Shown here: positions 1-11,481 of the stretch, piece by piece
Position numbering within the stretch: position 1 is the stretch's first letter
Layout: the number at the start of each line of letters is the position of its first letter
Assembly (NCBI RefSeq): GCF_030253575.1
Contig: NC_080565.1
Span: 5,056,001 to 5,120,000 of the forward strand
DNA length: 64,000 bases
Reading direction: 5' to 3'
DNA from: Rhododendron vialii
Taxonomy: Eukaryota; Streptophyta; Magnoliopsida; Ericales; Ericaceae
Program-made: the position numbers and the translations under genes
The notes under the pieces: model-generated
Databases searched by the model: none
What the model was told of the DNA's origin: nothing
Seen by the model: only the letters and a program-made list of their open reading frames with translations

Positions 1-1567
1 GCATGGATCCCATAACTCGAAGGCACGTATGGGATATAATTGACAATGCAAAAAAAGGGAGAGCCATTATACTAACAACTCATTCGATGGAAGAAGCCGA
101 TATCTTAAGCGATCGTATAGGAATTGTGGCAAAGGGTACGCTTCGCTGCATTGGGAATTCCATCCGATTAAAGTCGAAGTTTGGGTCTGGTTTAATTGCT
201 AATGTAAGCTTCTCTGAGACCAATACGGATGCTGCTGAATCATGTCGTCTGGCTTTGAGGAAATTCTTTAAGCATGTAAGTAACGTTAGAGCTTGTTTAT
301 TTTATTATCTTTCGATCTTTGCAGAACCCATGCCCTGAAAATTAGCATGAATTCATCCATAGCATTGATGTTTATCTTGACCCTTCATCGGCTTTAACTT
401 CTAAAATACTTTAACAGCATTTGAATGTGATGCCGAAGGAGGAGACCAAGTACTTCGTCGGCTATGTAATTCCCCACAAGGAGGAGAGCGACTTGAAGGT
501 AAGCATATGCGTCTCTCTCAGTACGTAAATTGTGCGAATTACTTACCAACAAAAAATTGTGTGAATTATTACAACTTTTTTATATTGAAAAGTGGTGCAC
601 AAACATAATCATTTTACGAAATTCCATTCGAAACAAATTCTCATTTTTTTTCCCGCTGCAAATATCGAAAGATGTAATCAATTGAGCCATTGGCAGTAGT
701 TCTGATGCCATAAGTTCGATTTTTTGGTTCCCTTGCCTTGAGTTTGAAAGGGGTTGATTCGATTTGTTTCTTTCCTTTTTTCGCAACCATATTTGCATTA
801 GAAATTCTTCACGGAGCTTCAGGAGAGGGAAACAGAATTCGGCATTTCAGACATACAGCTGAATTTGACTACTCTAGAAGACGTTTTCCTCAACGTTGCA
901 ACGAAAGCAGCACTGGAGAATGCTGCAGATGAGAACAACATGACAACTCTGGTATTGGAGTCAGGAAAATCATTGATCGTACGTACTTGCCCCAAACTTC
1001 TCCAATTTCAAATAGTTCCTATTATTTTGGTAAACCGTACATAGATTTTAGTAGTTCTTCAACTAAGCGTAGATCCGTATTATTAATGGAAAAGAGAGAA
1101 AAACAAATCCTACCGGCCGGATTTATTCTTGTGAAGAATTTACAATAGTAACGTTGAAATAGAGAATCCAAGGACTTGGCAAACCTGTTTTTATCATGGC
1201 TGACTATTAAAAAACCGTCTCTATAAATCTAGCTTGCATGGTATTCAGCACAAAAATTCTAGAAGCTAGATCAAGATTTTCGTTAGCTAGCCTCATTGAC
1301 ATATGTTTGTTAAGTTGTCGTTCTAAAAGATTGATTGTACAGATACCGGTTGGAGTGGAGAAGATAGGCATTCCAGGATCGGTAACGCCACAGAACCTCA
1401 GCGGCCTCATGGTTGAGGTGTACTGGGGACAGGACTCCAACGGCAACCTCTGCATCACCGGCCACTCGGCTGAGATGCCGATCCCGGTCCGTGACGACCT
1501 CGGCTCTAGTTTGCCTCCATCTCTTCTGAAGGGAAATCCCGATCATGGAATTGTGCTGGATTTTTAA
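1..1567 (+). CDS. ABCA2-like half-size ABC transporter, 3' end (partial, 4 exons)
   Basis: ATP-binding cassette subfamily A membrane transporter; only the end of the nucleotide-binding domain and the C-terminal tail are in the window. I read exons <1-275, 418-498, 802-978 and 1343-1567. All introns are GT-AG and lie in phase 0, so the frame runs unbroken to TAA at 1565-1567. Exon 1 carries the end of Walker B/D-loop (MDPITRRHVWDII) and the H-loop (ILTTHSMEEAD). Later exons carry the plant ABCA regulatory tail (EFGISDIQL, TLEDVFLNVA) and a C-terminal segment GLMVEVYWGQD...GHSAEMPIP, which in plants marks the ABCA2 type rather than ABCA3-7. The substrate is unknown; family members are proposed lipid transporters. 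No defect is visible. The 5' part is outside the window. Confident on family, moderately on the ABCA2 subgroup. Confidence 0.9.
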
Positions 1568-2039
1568 CAATTCGGAAATCTGCTTACGAGTAGCCTGCCT
1601 CTTTATATAACATTCAGTTTTTTTTTTTTTTTTTATATGACCGGATGTCCGGTACAACATTGAGTATTACCATTGTATGAAGCAATATCTGAATATACAA
1701 TTGGTGAAACTCTGAGAAAGAGAAGTTTGATGTAAGGTTTGTTTCGGGTTTATGCCATCTTCAACTTGAAGTTATTGTTAGTCCACCTTGTCTTTTGGTT
1801 GTTTTAATTCTTGTTCTTGTCTTACGATTTTGTTTCTCGTGACTCTAATAGGGTGACTAAATGCTATAGTCAAATATGTCCTATCTTTAGAATCCCCTCT
1901 AACCTAGCAATGGAATCTCTCGAGCTGGGTTCACAGGGATGCTTCCCTTGATGTTTCATTGTTGCAGTGATCAATAAAACCCATTACTGATTGAAAAAAA
2001 CAAAAAAACCTTGAACTCTTTTTTTTGCTCTATTTCCTA
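1568..2039. other. 3' flank of the ABCA2-like gene
   Basis: Noncoding and AT-rich. It has a T run near 1620 and an AATAAA-type signal near 1974 that could serve polyadenylation. Nothing else is recognised. Confidence 0.4.
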
Positions 2040-2104
2040 TTTTGGAGGGAAATCAGGGAGGGAATGGAATACTTGGTTTTGGGAAATGTTAGATCGGGGG
2101 ATGA

Positions 2105-2265
2105 AATGCAAAAATAACTTACGGCCAAAAATAGAGGAAACCAATTTCACCCCGTTGGTGCAAAATGTTTTACCTTGAAAATATTTTCCTCCTCTTTGAA
2201 CCAAACAACGGAAAATGGGTCAAATATTTTACTAAATAATATTCTATGTCCAAACAAACGGAGCC
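2105..2265. repeat. Terminal part of a PIF/Harbinger-related element
   Basis: The stretch contains CAATTTCACCCCGTTGGTG, GCAAAATGTTTTAC and TTGAAAATATTTTCCTCCTC, and ends CCAAACAAACGGAGCC. The same block, slightly diverged, sits at 43325-43385 at the right side of the PIF/Harbinger element, and the reverse complement of its end (GGCTCCGTTTG) resembles that element's left end at 40528. I infer a terminal fragment or MITE of the same family. The opposite end was not found. Confidence 0.5.
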
Positions 2266-2542
2266 TTCAGTTCAAATACTTTCTGAGTCTATAATCTGTA
2301 TCTAATTATTGTCACTACTTTCACTTCGAATCTGATTATTGGTTTATAGAAAATGAAGTTGAAAAGTTCTCTATTTTTAGATACTACTCCATCCTCTCAT
2401 CTAGGGGAAGAGGTAAAATATCGGTTGGAGTTTGATTGGATCCAGAGTCCCTGCAGTGAGGGGAAGGCAATGCAAGGTGCAGCCCCCCAAAGCAACGTCG
2501 TTTTGGGATCCTCCTTCTTCTCCCAAATAATATTAGATCCAA

Positions 2543-3237
<695 letters not shown>

Positions 3238-4110
3238 TGTTAGTTAGTTAGTTAGTTAGTTAGGAGTGGCTGAGCTGGCAAGTCGGTGAGGATTAATTAC
3301 AGCTATAAAGGGATAGCATGCAGGAGAGAAGAAATGCTTGTCATTCATCTGTAATTTTCTTTGGTTGGAATAAGAAGAATTCAATTCTCTCTTTTCTATT
3401 TTATTTTCCAATTCTTCTTCTTAGTCACAACATTGGTATCAGAGCCGGCGTTTCTTCCCTTGTGAAGAATCATTGCAATGCAATGGCTGATGGGACTAGA
3501 AGCCAAGACTTCAGAAAATGAAGGATTCAATTCGATCACTCAATTAAAGAAGGCCCAGAAAACCACATGCGAGAGATGAGAGAAATCAAGAATTCGTTAA
3601 AAGATTTGGGGGATATCAAGGAGATGCTCACTGCAGTTACCATGAAGTACGATCAAATGACTGCACATGTCTATGGGAAACGGCCTCAAGAATTGTTCAG
3701 GGTTTGTGAGAATCAATTGGAAATTCCTAGGTCTACTTCTCCTGCTTTTGGCACCCGGTATGCCAAGATTGATTTCCCTAAGTTTTTTGGTGATGATCCG
3801 ACTGGGTGGGTGTATAAACGCGAAAGGTTTTTTGAGTACAATTCTATCTATTGATAATAATAACAAAGTGAGACTTGCAGCTTTACATTTGGAAGATAAG
3901 GCAATTCAATGGTATCATTGGCTTGAGAAAACCCTTTGTGTGGTTAATTGGGTTTCGTTTAAGCAAGAAATTATCCCTTCTTTTCAGTCACAACCTAGTT
4001 TCTCTCAAACTTTTGTAAGAAAGGAGCTTCACAAAGAATTAGAGGGAAAAAAAAGAAGAAGCAAAAGGTCTTTGCGTCAAATGTAATGAGAAATACAACT
4101 TTTACAGCTG
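3238..4110 (+). mobile_element. 5' end of a Ty3/gypsy retrotransposon (LTR end, PBS, broken gag)
   Basis: A primer-binding site complementary to the 3' end of tRNA-Met (TGGTATCAGAGCC) lies at 3434-3446, directly after a likely LTR end (CACAACA). The LTR may begin at TGTTAGTTAG (3238); it would be only about 195 bp, with a TATA-like CTATAAAG at about 3302. A gag frame follows (MADGTR at 3483, conserved block RYAKIDFPKFFGDDPTGWV at about 3760, then LHLEDKAIQWYHW). The last recognisable part is the start of a zinc knuckle (GLCVKCNEKYN, about 4065-4103). No protease, RT or integrase follows, so the element is truncated. Confidence 0.75.
3483..4105 (+). pseudogene. gypsy gag fragment, frameshifted
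   Basis: Capsid-type gag domain of a plant Ty3/gypsy element. An early stop follows MADGTRSQDFRK. The frame resumes at about 3567 and shifts by one base near 3848-3853, just before DNNNKVRLAALHLE. It shifts again before the CxxC of the zinc knuckle near 4070. At least three lesions are visible, and the protein is cut in the middle of the knuckle. It cannot make a functional capsid. Confidence 0.75.
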
Positions 4111-5215
4111 GAAAATAGAAAGTGCAACTCAATTAATACATGATTTATTCTAATTTTTCCTAATCATAACTGATGGATATATGATCGAGGGCAACACATC
4201 GTGAGAGTTTGAGAGATATATATGAAGCAGACTCTTTGCATATGCATTTTAGTGGAACCGCCAAATAAAAAGTTGCCATCTGAGTTGTTGTGGACTCGTT
4301 GAAAGAGTAGTGCTCTTTGGCCCCGTTTGAGTTCCGCCTCAATTTATTTTATTTTATTTTTGGAAAAGAACGATTTTGTTCTTATGATAAAAATATATTT
4401 AATGCTAAGTGGCACGCCTTGGATGGATTATGGAGGAGAGGTTGAAAATAAAATGACTCTAATTAGGTGATGTATGGAACCTAATTTTTTGCCAACATTC
4501 ATAATTGGGTGTTTTTAAATACCTATTATTGTAATTTCATTTCATGAAAATGTTTCCATTTCAAATATGTGAAATTTAGATTCCTTTTGCCAGACAATAT
4601 TTTAGCTGAGCAATGGGTCAAGTCCTACCCAACCCAGAACCGGACCCACCAAATCCTACTACATCGCTCATTGCCTTTCACACAATGCAAGTAGGGAAAA
4701 TTAGATTTTTGCCCTTAATTGACCCATTAATTATCACCATCCCACCACCCTTTGGGATACTACAACACTCCACCCTCTTTTCATCATACACACCACCAAC
4801 CACTTATTTCATCCCCTTCTCACCAAGCTTGGTTAGATTCAAATGCATGTTGATCCATTGTATATTTTGAGCATCAAATTCTTAAGGTACACCTAGATCA
4901 TGTTAGTGTACGTGCCGATTGGGACTTGGATTAAAGAAACTAGAGAAAAATAGGTCTCGGTAGTCAAAACCCAAGCTGACAGCAGTTCCCGTCCAGACGC
5001 GCAAATGAGCTGTCCAGATGGTCATGCCGGAAAAAAAATTCAAGAGGGTTGATACGGTACATGAAAGTGAAAGACGCATGAACATTTCAGATTCAAATCT
5101 TGACCTCGTTATCCTGTCCAGATAGAGTTCCTGGCGGATTATGGATTTTCTACACGACTAACTTTGTTTGTGGAGATGGGGCCATAGATTTACTATCTTT
5201 TTTTTTTGGGGGTAA
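4111..5215. other. Intergenic, nothing recognised
   Basis: An open stretch of about 85 codons at 4613-4870 (proline-rich, no homology I know) is the longest frame. I see no domain, terminal repeat or splice structure. Confidence 0.4.
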
Positions 5216-5219
5216 GTTA

Positions 5220-6560
5220 AGCCTTCCATAGAACCAAAAAACCAGATTACAAAACTATTAGGGGCATAACCCTAAGACCCGACAAAGAAAGGGACATGTC
5301 CCAAAACAGAGGCCAAAGCACCTCAAAACTACAATACAGGATTACAGGGCACAAAATCTAACCAGGAGAGTCGCACAGGCCAAGCAAAACAAAACAATAA
5401 GCACAAAAGTAATCAACTATCAAAAACCTTGGTAGAGATTTGCCATTCCATGTACAGTTGACGGTTTTCAGCAAATCTCTTGATTTTCCTCCAAGAGCTA
5501 ATACAGTTTCTTAGATCAGCAACAATCTTGGAGATCACACCCTCCCCATGGTCCGACTTTTGTCGAAACATCCTTGAGTACGTTCCTTTCTTTCCATGGA
5601 TGGTATACAGTAGCTACAAGGGATAATTTGCAGATAAACTTGATTTAGCCGTGCCAACTCCTGTAATAAGGTACTGGAAGACTTCTAGATATAGTTCTTC
5701 CTCTTAATCTGTCCCCAAACTAGACAGGAGAAAGGGCATGTAAAGACTAGGTGGGAATGGCATTCAGATCCTGCAGAGCAAAGGACATAATCATCATTGT
5801 CAACAATCCCTCAAAATTTGGATAGCTGTCCATTCAATCACAGACCATCTAGGAACAACATATTTGAACCACACCAAATGATACCAAAAAACTTCAGGAG
5901 ATCGGCTTCTAAACCTCTGCCAAGCAGAGTTGATACTAAACTCCCCCGTAGCAGTCAAAGTCCAAGTTACTGAATCAGTTTTAGCTGGATTTGGAAGCAT
6001 GGTAGCAGGGATACAGTCCAAGATTTCTTTGACAACAGGGTTCCTTCTCCTATCCGAATGCCATGAATTCCCTCTGATGATATATAGCAGCCACCTTGGT
6101 GGATACCTTCCTAAGCAGATTATGGTCAAATCTGTCCCCAAACCAGGCTTTCATGTGACCAAATAGATATGCCAGCTATCTAGCCATAGGAAAGCATTCA
6201 AACCATTTCCCACTATAGACTTAATCCATGGTTGGACCCAATGCCTCAAATTGGAAATTTCCTTGTTCATTAATAGGAATGTTCATAGTCCACATACATT
6301 ATGGATCAGGTGGATCCATACCTATTTGATCCATAATGTATCTGCTTTACTAGCGATGGCCCACCGAAGTTTGGACATGGCTGCCCTATTCCGATCCTTG
6401 AGGGATCTGAACCCAAGGCCGCCCTCCTTTTTAGTTTTTAGGAGTACATACATCACTCCACTTTACCTTAGAACCAGACTTCTTGAGATCTGGACCAGTC
6501 CAAAAGGACCTCAAGATAGCTTCAACACTCTATTACTTGATTGACTAATCCTCTAAGAAT
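5220..6560 (-). mobile_element. LINE (L1-type) 3' portion, degenerate
   Basis: Non-LTR retrotransposon remnant on the minus strand. From about 6440 downward it reads KKEGGLGFRSLKDRNRAAMSKLRW, the block after the reverse transcriptase of plant L1 elements. A zf-RVT region follows near 6000-5810 (TWTLTATGEFSINSAWQRF, then VFWYHLVWFKYVVPRWS). Several stops and frameshifts separate the pieces. Downstream, to about 5220, lies a noncoding 3' tail. The RT core and endonuclease are absent. The same family occurs on the plus strand at 56.9-57.7 kb. Confidence 0.8.
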
Positions 6561-6889
6561 TTAACGATTATCAAACGACAATATATTACACTATTATGGA
6601 TTTGAAAATTTAACAATTATCATCTGTGAAAGAAGGCTATTGGGTATGTTCTTATTATACTATTATTACAAAGCTTGAATGCTTTAACATTCATATTGTT
6701 AAGTGAACAGTTCTGAAAACAAATTACACTAACTAACTAAATAACTCTAAACAAATAACATTCATATGAATGCTTTAACATTCATATACAGTTTTTTCAC
6801 CTCCCTACAACAACTAAATAACTCTGAAGTAAACCAGTTTTTTATCATCGCAGTAATGCAGAATCCTCAAACTTTATTGGCACTAGCGA
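6561..6889. other. AT-rich spacer
   Basis: No coding potential. It contains short direct repeats of ATTCATAT and AACTAACTAAATAACTC. This is the 3' side of the second ABCA fragment. Confidence 0.4.
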
Positions 6890-8080
6890 TCATATGACGT
6901 TGAAGGCCTCTGCCGCACGTGCGACCTTGATAAAGACATCCTCCAAGGTAGTATCAACTAGACCCCACGCTTGAACAGTAAATTTGCTCTTTGCAGCCTC
7001 AACTACTTCAAACACATCTGCTATTCTGACCTCGTTTTTCGGAAGCTCAAACTTTTGGGCTCCAGATATGTGGTACGTCTTGTTAGCACTCACGGAGAGA
7101 CCACAAACCAACCTCTCCACTTCTTGCTCATTGTCCGATGATGTCGTGATTGTGAACACATAAGATCCTCCATATCGGGCCTTTAACTGTAGTATATCAA
7201 CAAATAGCATTGTCTATTACACAATCAATTGGGAAAAAAATATACATACATAAAAAATATTGCCTATTATTTGAACGGCTCGCATATATTAGAACTCACT
7301 TAATGGGAAAATAGATCATATAAGCAGGGGCTACAGCTCTAATTGCATAAATCATTCTTTTCTCGATTTTATGATTTGGTCCTCCAGGGAGATAATTTGC
7401 CTGCAATATACTATAGATGGATAAACATAAATCACTCCGTCTATTCACACGTCAGGGAAATCGCTCTATAGCAGCAGCTGAAAATGTCGCTAAAGATATC
7501 AAAAAGCGCTGTTTTAGACCTTGGGACTCCAGTCGGTAAAGCCTATATATAGCAATGCTTTCACAGAACATTGCTAGAGATAAATCTATAGTGGCCCTTA
7601 GGAAAACCACTATTATATGTTGCATACAGTACCGGCTTCGTAGCCGCTGGTATAGCCTAGCTATAGCGATGTTTGGCAACCGCTGCTAAATCCAAAATCC
7701 ATATCAATTACACTAATTTTATGTCCATCTCAAGGAATAGACAATTGAAACTGCCATAAAACATTACCTGTTTTGCATTTCCTATGCTTTGCAAGCTGCC
7801 ATCCACAAATATTCCTACACTGTCACAGAGATGCTCAGCTTCTTCCATTGAATGTGCTGAAACGATTGAGCAATATCATTAGAATTGAATGAAAACGATT
7901 GTGTGAAACATAGTTAGTAAAGAAGACTACTTGCAGTTCTGTACTATTTTCCTATTTGAGAGGGAGTAATGTACTGGCGAGTATAATTGCTCTGTTCGCC
8001 TTGGCACGCATCACAACGTTCCATAATTCGTTTCTTGAAGCTGGATCCAGTCCAGTACTCGGCTCATCCATGTAGACAAC
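6890..8080 (-). pseudogene. ABCA3-7-type transporter, 5'-truncated 3' fragment (3 exons)
   Basis: Three exons of a plant ABCA half-transporter read on the minus strand: 8080-7975 (VVYMDEPSTGLDP, Walker B and D-loop), 7856-7768 (THSMEEAEHLCDS, H-loop) and 7186-6890 (YGGSYVFTITTS to the stop). The C-terminal pattern RIADVFEVVE, FTVQAWGLVDTTLEDVF belongs to the ABCA3-7 group, distinct from the ABCA2-like gene at 1-1567. Splice phases agree if the first exon uses a GT donor at 7973-7974, giving ILATHS in place of the usual ILTTHS. Upstream of 8080 the homology decays in an A-run and the first two-thirds of the gene are absent; a minisatellite begins at about 8250. The three exons have no stop or frameshift, so loss of the 5' part may be recent. 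Probably a pseudogene. Confidence 0.8.
7450..7690. repeat. Possible transposon insertion in the ABCA intron
   Basis: The intron between the last two ABCA exons holds a block with repeated GCTATAG/CTATAGC words and partly complementary ends (AAATCGCTCTATAGCAGC; CTATAGCGATGTTTGGC). It looks like a small foldback element. Boundaries and family are uncertain. Confidence 0.3.
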
Positions 8081-8250
8081 CTTTTTTTATTTTCCCAATC
8101 CATTTTCACATAACATAATTGAATTAGCATGATGGGGATATAAATATCCAAAAACGATACCAAGGTAAACAACACAATTATGACATAGGATTTTTGGGAT
8201 TCTTACCTGGGATCTATTCACTACAAGAACTGGAGCCGGAGCCAGAGCCT

Positions 8251-8640
8251 CAAATCAACAACAGTTCCCCCGTCCAACTTCAAATTAGCGACGGTTCGCC
8301 CGTCCAACCTCAAATCAAGGACAGTTCGCCCGTCCAACTTCAAATCAGTGATGGTTCACCCGTCCAACCTCAAATCAACGACGGTTCGCCCGTCCAACTT
8401 CAAATCAGCGACGGTTCGCCCATCCAACCTCAAATGAATGACGGTTCGCCCGTCCAATTTCAAATGAACGACGGTTCGCCCGTCTAACTTCAGATGAACG
8501 ATGGTTCACCTGTCTAATTTCAGATCAACAACGATTCGCCCGTCCAATCTCAAATCAATGACGGTTCGCCCATCCAATCTCAAATCAACGACGGTTTGCC
8601 CGTCCAACTTCAAATCAATGATGGTTCACCTGTCCACGAC
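8251..8640. repeat. 30-bp minisatellite, about 13 copies
   Basis: Tandem 30-bp units of the form CAAATCAACGACGGTTCGCC + CGTCCAACTT, with point variation. The unit is a multiple of three, so the plus strand stays open for about 97 codons and reads a ten-residue repeat (QINDGSPVQL-like). A stop then interrupts near 8485. There is no promoter, domain or homologue I recognise, so I treat it as a satellite rather than a gene. It starts about 170 bp from the truncated edge of the ABCA fragment. Confidence 0.9.
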
Positions 8641-9133
8641 AACCACCCACCTGTTCTGATCCACTTCGGTCTAACTATTAGAGTATATTCCAACAGCCTT
8701 ATTGCTCTGACTCGGATGGTCCTTGATAAGGAGATTGGCTCTGATTCCCATCAGATGGAATTTAACTTCCCTAACGCGACCTACCCTTGATTGTTGGAGT
8801 TCTTTGTGTGCTGAAGAAGGATTGGTCCCCAAGCAGTGATGATTCGCCCATGACCAATTCCCTAGGGGAGTCCACCTCAGAGTCAGCCTGTTCTGTCCAA
8901 ATTTAACAAGCGGCGGTCCTCCAGTTTCACTCAACTTATCCCCAGCAAGCAGCGGCCTTCCCATCCACTCAATCGACAAGGCGGCAGTCCTCCCGTCCAT
9001 TCAGATCAACAAAAGGCAGTCCTCCCGTCCCCTTTTCAACCAATCAGGTTCTTTAAGTATCTGTGTTTACTTTGACTAATATGTTCTGCTTTGGATGACC
9101 TGGAAGGGGCGTCTAGAAAACTTTTGACATTAC
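8641..9133. other. Spacer with short GGCGGTCCTCC-type repeats
   Basis: From about 8905 to 9035 there are three to four imperfect copies of a CGGCAGTCCTCCCGTCC-type word, perhaps a decayed relative of the neighbouring minisatellite. No gene seen. Confidence 0.4.
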
Positions 9134-10300
9134 TTGTACCAAGGCAATGGTGCTCCATCCAAAGACCCGTGATTTTTTTTTTTAGGCTGTATTTTTTTTT
9201 CCTTTGTTAATGCACTGCCCGTTGAGATAGACGGTTCGAATATTCGGTGTGACGTCTTCGTGGGAGGATATAAGGGTAATTGTGCGAGAGGTGCGCATGT
9301 GTGGGGTGAGAGCATGGGATTACTCCCCATGCCAATGATTTTCCCAGGAGACTACTTTCTCCCATTTCTCACTCTCTCGGCCAAAACTCTCTTCTCCTCT
9401 CCTCCGAAACTCTCTCCTCCCTTCGATCTCAACACCTTAGAGCGTGATTCTTGACGAAGTCCAAGAATTAAAATTGCTATACGGAGCACGGTCTTTCCGA
9501 ATATCCAAGGAAAATCTTGATCGGACCGCATGAGAGTTCGGTTGACTTGGTCAAAGGGTCAGGTTTTGCTCAAAACCCATGAAGTAGGGATTTCTTACCC
9601 TCGTTATGCGTTTATACGATGTTTATGTACTTAGATTGTGCCTTGTTTCATTGTTTGAGGTTGTTTCTTCCATTTCCGAGAATCTGCAGAACAGGGTCTT
9701 TGTTTTCGGGGTTTTACGCCTTCTTAAGCTTACAATTTAATTTTGGTTCCTTCATATGGAATAGAGTAGACTTAAAGCCCGTTCTAATGCCGCTGCAATC
9801 ACTTGAAACCGTTGAGAATTGAATTAATGGTGGATTTTAGAAGTTTGGTCACGAATCTGTCTCGGTTTCTGCTCGTTTTCGGTTTGCGCCCAACTTCAAA
9901 TGGCTATAACTTTTTCGTCTGATGTCCGATTCATGTAAACTTTATATCGATTTCGAGGTCTTGAAGTCAGCTTTGTATTGCCACTAGAATCGCCTTAAAA
10001 CTCTTAGTACACCAAAAGTTATGATCGTTTGAGTGGAGATGTGTCAATCTGTCACGTTGATGCGTGACAGATTCGTATTGCTTCGATAAATGCCTGTTTA
10101 ACCATCCTTAGAGTTCAGATTTGACTAGGGTTCCTTCATACCTTTTAAGCTTCGTTCACTCGCGCAACTTTTGGGACTAGAATCGTTCAAAAGTATTAAG
10201 AACTCGATTTATAGTGAATTTTAGAAGATTGAACAGAAATCTGGAAATTCGGGCGGCTTACAAGGCTGCCTTTTTCATCGTTTGTTATGGTTAAATGACG
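9134..10300 (+). mobile_element. LTR first part, plus orientation (left arm of palindrome)
   Basis: The stretch matches, in inverted orientation, the LTR portion at 10440-11481. Shared words include ACACCTTAGAGC, TTTCCGAATATCCAAG, GACTTGGTCAAAGGGTC, TTTACGCCTTCTTAAGCT, ATTAGAACGGGCTTTAAGTC and CAAAAGTTATGA. The proposed start TGTACCAAGG (9134) parallels TGTAGAGACCC of the other copy. Both are followed by a CCGT(A)GA + T-run + AGG signature and a pyrimidine-rich leader (9355-9425). No PBS or coding region follows, so only LTR material is present. Confidence 0.6.
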
Positions 10301-10439
10301 CTATTGGCTATGGGTCCTTATGGGTTTTAAAGATTGGTAAGTTTGTGATATTTTGGCGTTGGAATCATTGAAAAATATTGAGTATGCAATTTTTAATGAT
10401 GATGTATAATCGTTTTAACTCGATAATGGGTGTGAGATT

Positions 10440-11481
10440 GATTCAAATCCCAAAAGTTGCGTGATTGAACGAAGCTAAAAAGGTATGAAGGAAGCCTTGT
10501 CAAATCTGCACTCCAAGGATGGTTAAATAGGCATTTACTGAAGCAATATGAATCTGTCACACAGCATGACAGATTGACACACCTCCACTCAAATAATCAT
10601 AACTTTCTGTGTACTAAGAGTTTTAAGACGATTCTAAGGGCAAATGAAAGCTGATTTCAAGACCTTCGAATCGATATAAAGTTTGCATGAAACGGACATC
10701 GGACGAGGAAGTTATGGCCATTCGAAGTGGGCTGAAATCCAGAACACGAGACAGATTGCAGACCAGTTTTCTAAAAATCACCACCAATTCAATTCTCAAC
10801 GGTTTCGTATGATTTCAGCGGCATTAGAACGGGCTTTAAGTCTACTCTATTTCACACGAAGGAACCAAAATTCAAATCTGAGCTTAAGAAGGCGTAAAAC
10901 CCCAAAAACGTAGGCCCTGTTCTGCTGATTTTCGGAAATGGAAGGAACAAGCTTAAACAACGAAGCAAGATACGATCTAGGTACATAAACACCGTATAAA
11001 CGCATAACAAGAGCAAGAAATCTCTACCTCCTGGGTTTTGTGCAAAACTCGACCCTTTGACCAAGTCAACCGAGCTCCCACGAGGTCCGATCATGATTTT
11101 TCTTGGATATTCGGAAAGCACATGCTCCGAATAGCAACTTTAATTCTTGGATTTCATCCGAAATCATGCTCTAAGGTGTTGAAATCGAGGAGAGAAGAGA
11201 GTTTTTCGAAGGAGAAGATGAGAGAGAGACTGCCGAGAGAATTGGGAGAAAGAAAGAAAAAAAAGTGAAAAATGGAAAATGTGGTTTCCCCTTGTACGTC
11301 CATATGCATATACATATATACTTATCACACTTTCACCCCTGCACTTGCAATTATATCACATTGATTCCCTAATCTTATAACCATGATAGTATTTGTATTT
11401 CCTCAATTTACGCCTCTATTCGATAATTAAAATATTCCTAAAAAAAAAAAAATCTACGGACCAAAAATTTGGGTCTCTACA
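10440..11481 (-). mobile_element. LTR first part, minus orientation (right arm of palindrome)
   Basis: Read on the minus strand, the LTR starts TGTAGAGACCC at 11481. It is preceded by AGGTG (plus-strand CACCT, 11482-11486), which matches the 5 bp after the LTR end at 15607. The body pairs with 9134-10300 over about 1 kb. Together with the LTR end at about 15040-15607 it would make one LTR of roughly 1.65 kb; see the findings for the inversion model. Confidence 0.6.

Noticed and set aside
4613..4870. 85-codon proline-rich open frame
   Set aside because: No homology, promoter or splice context recognised; compatible with chance.
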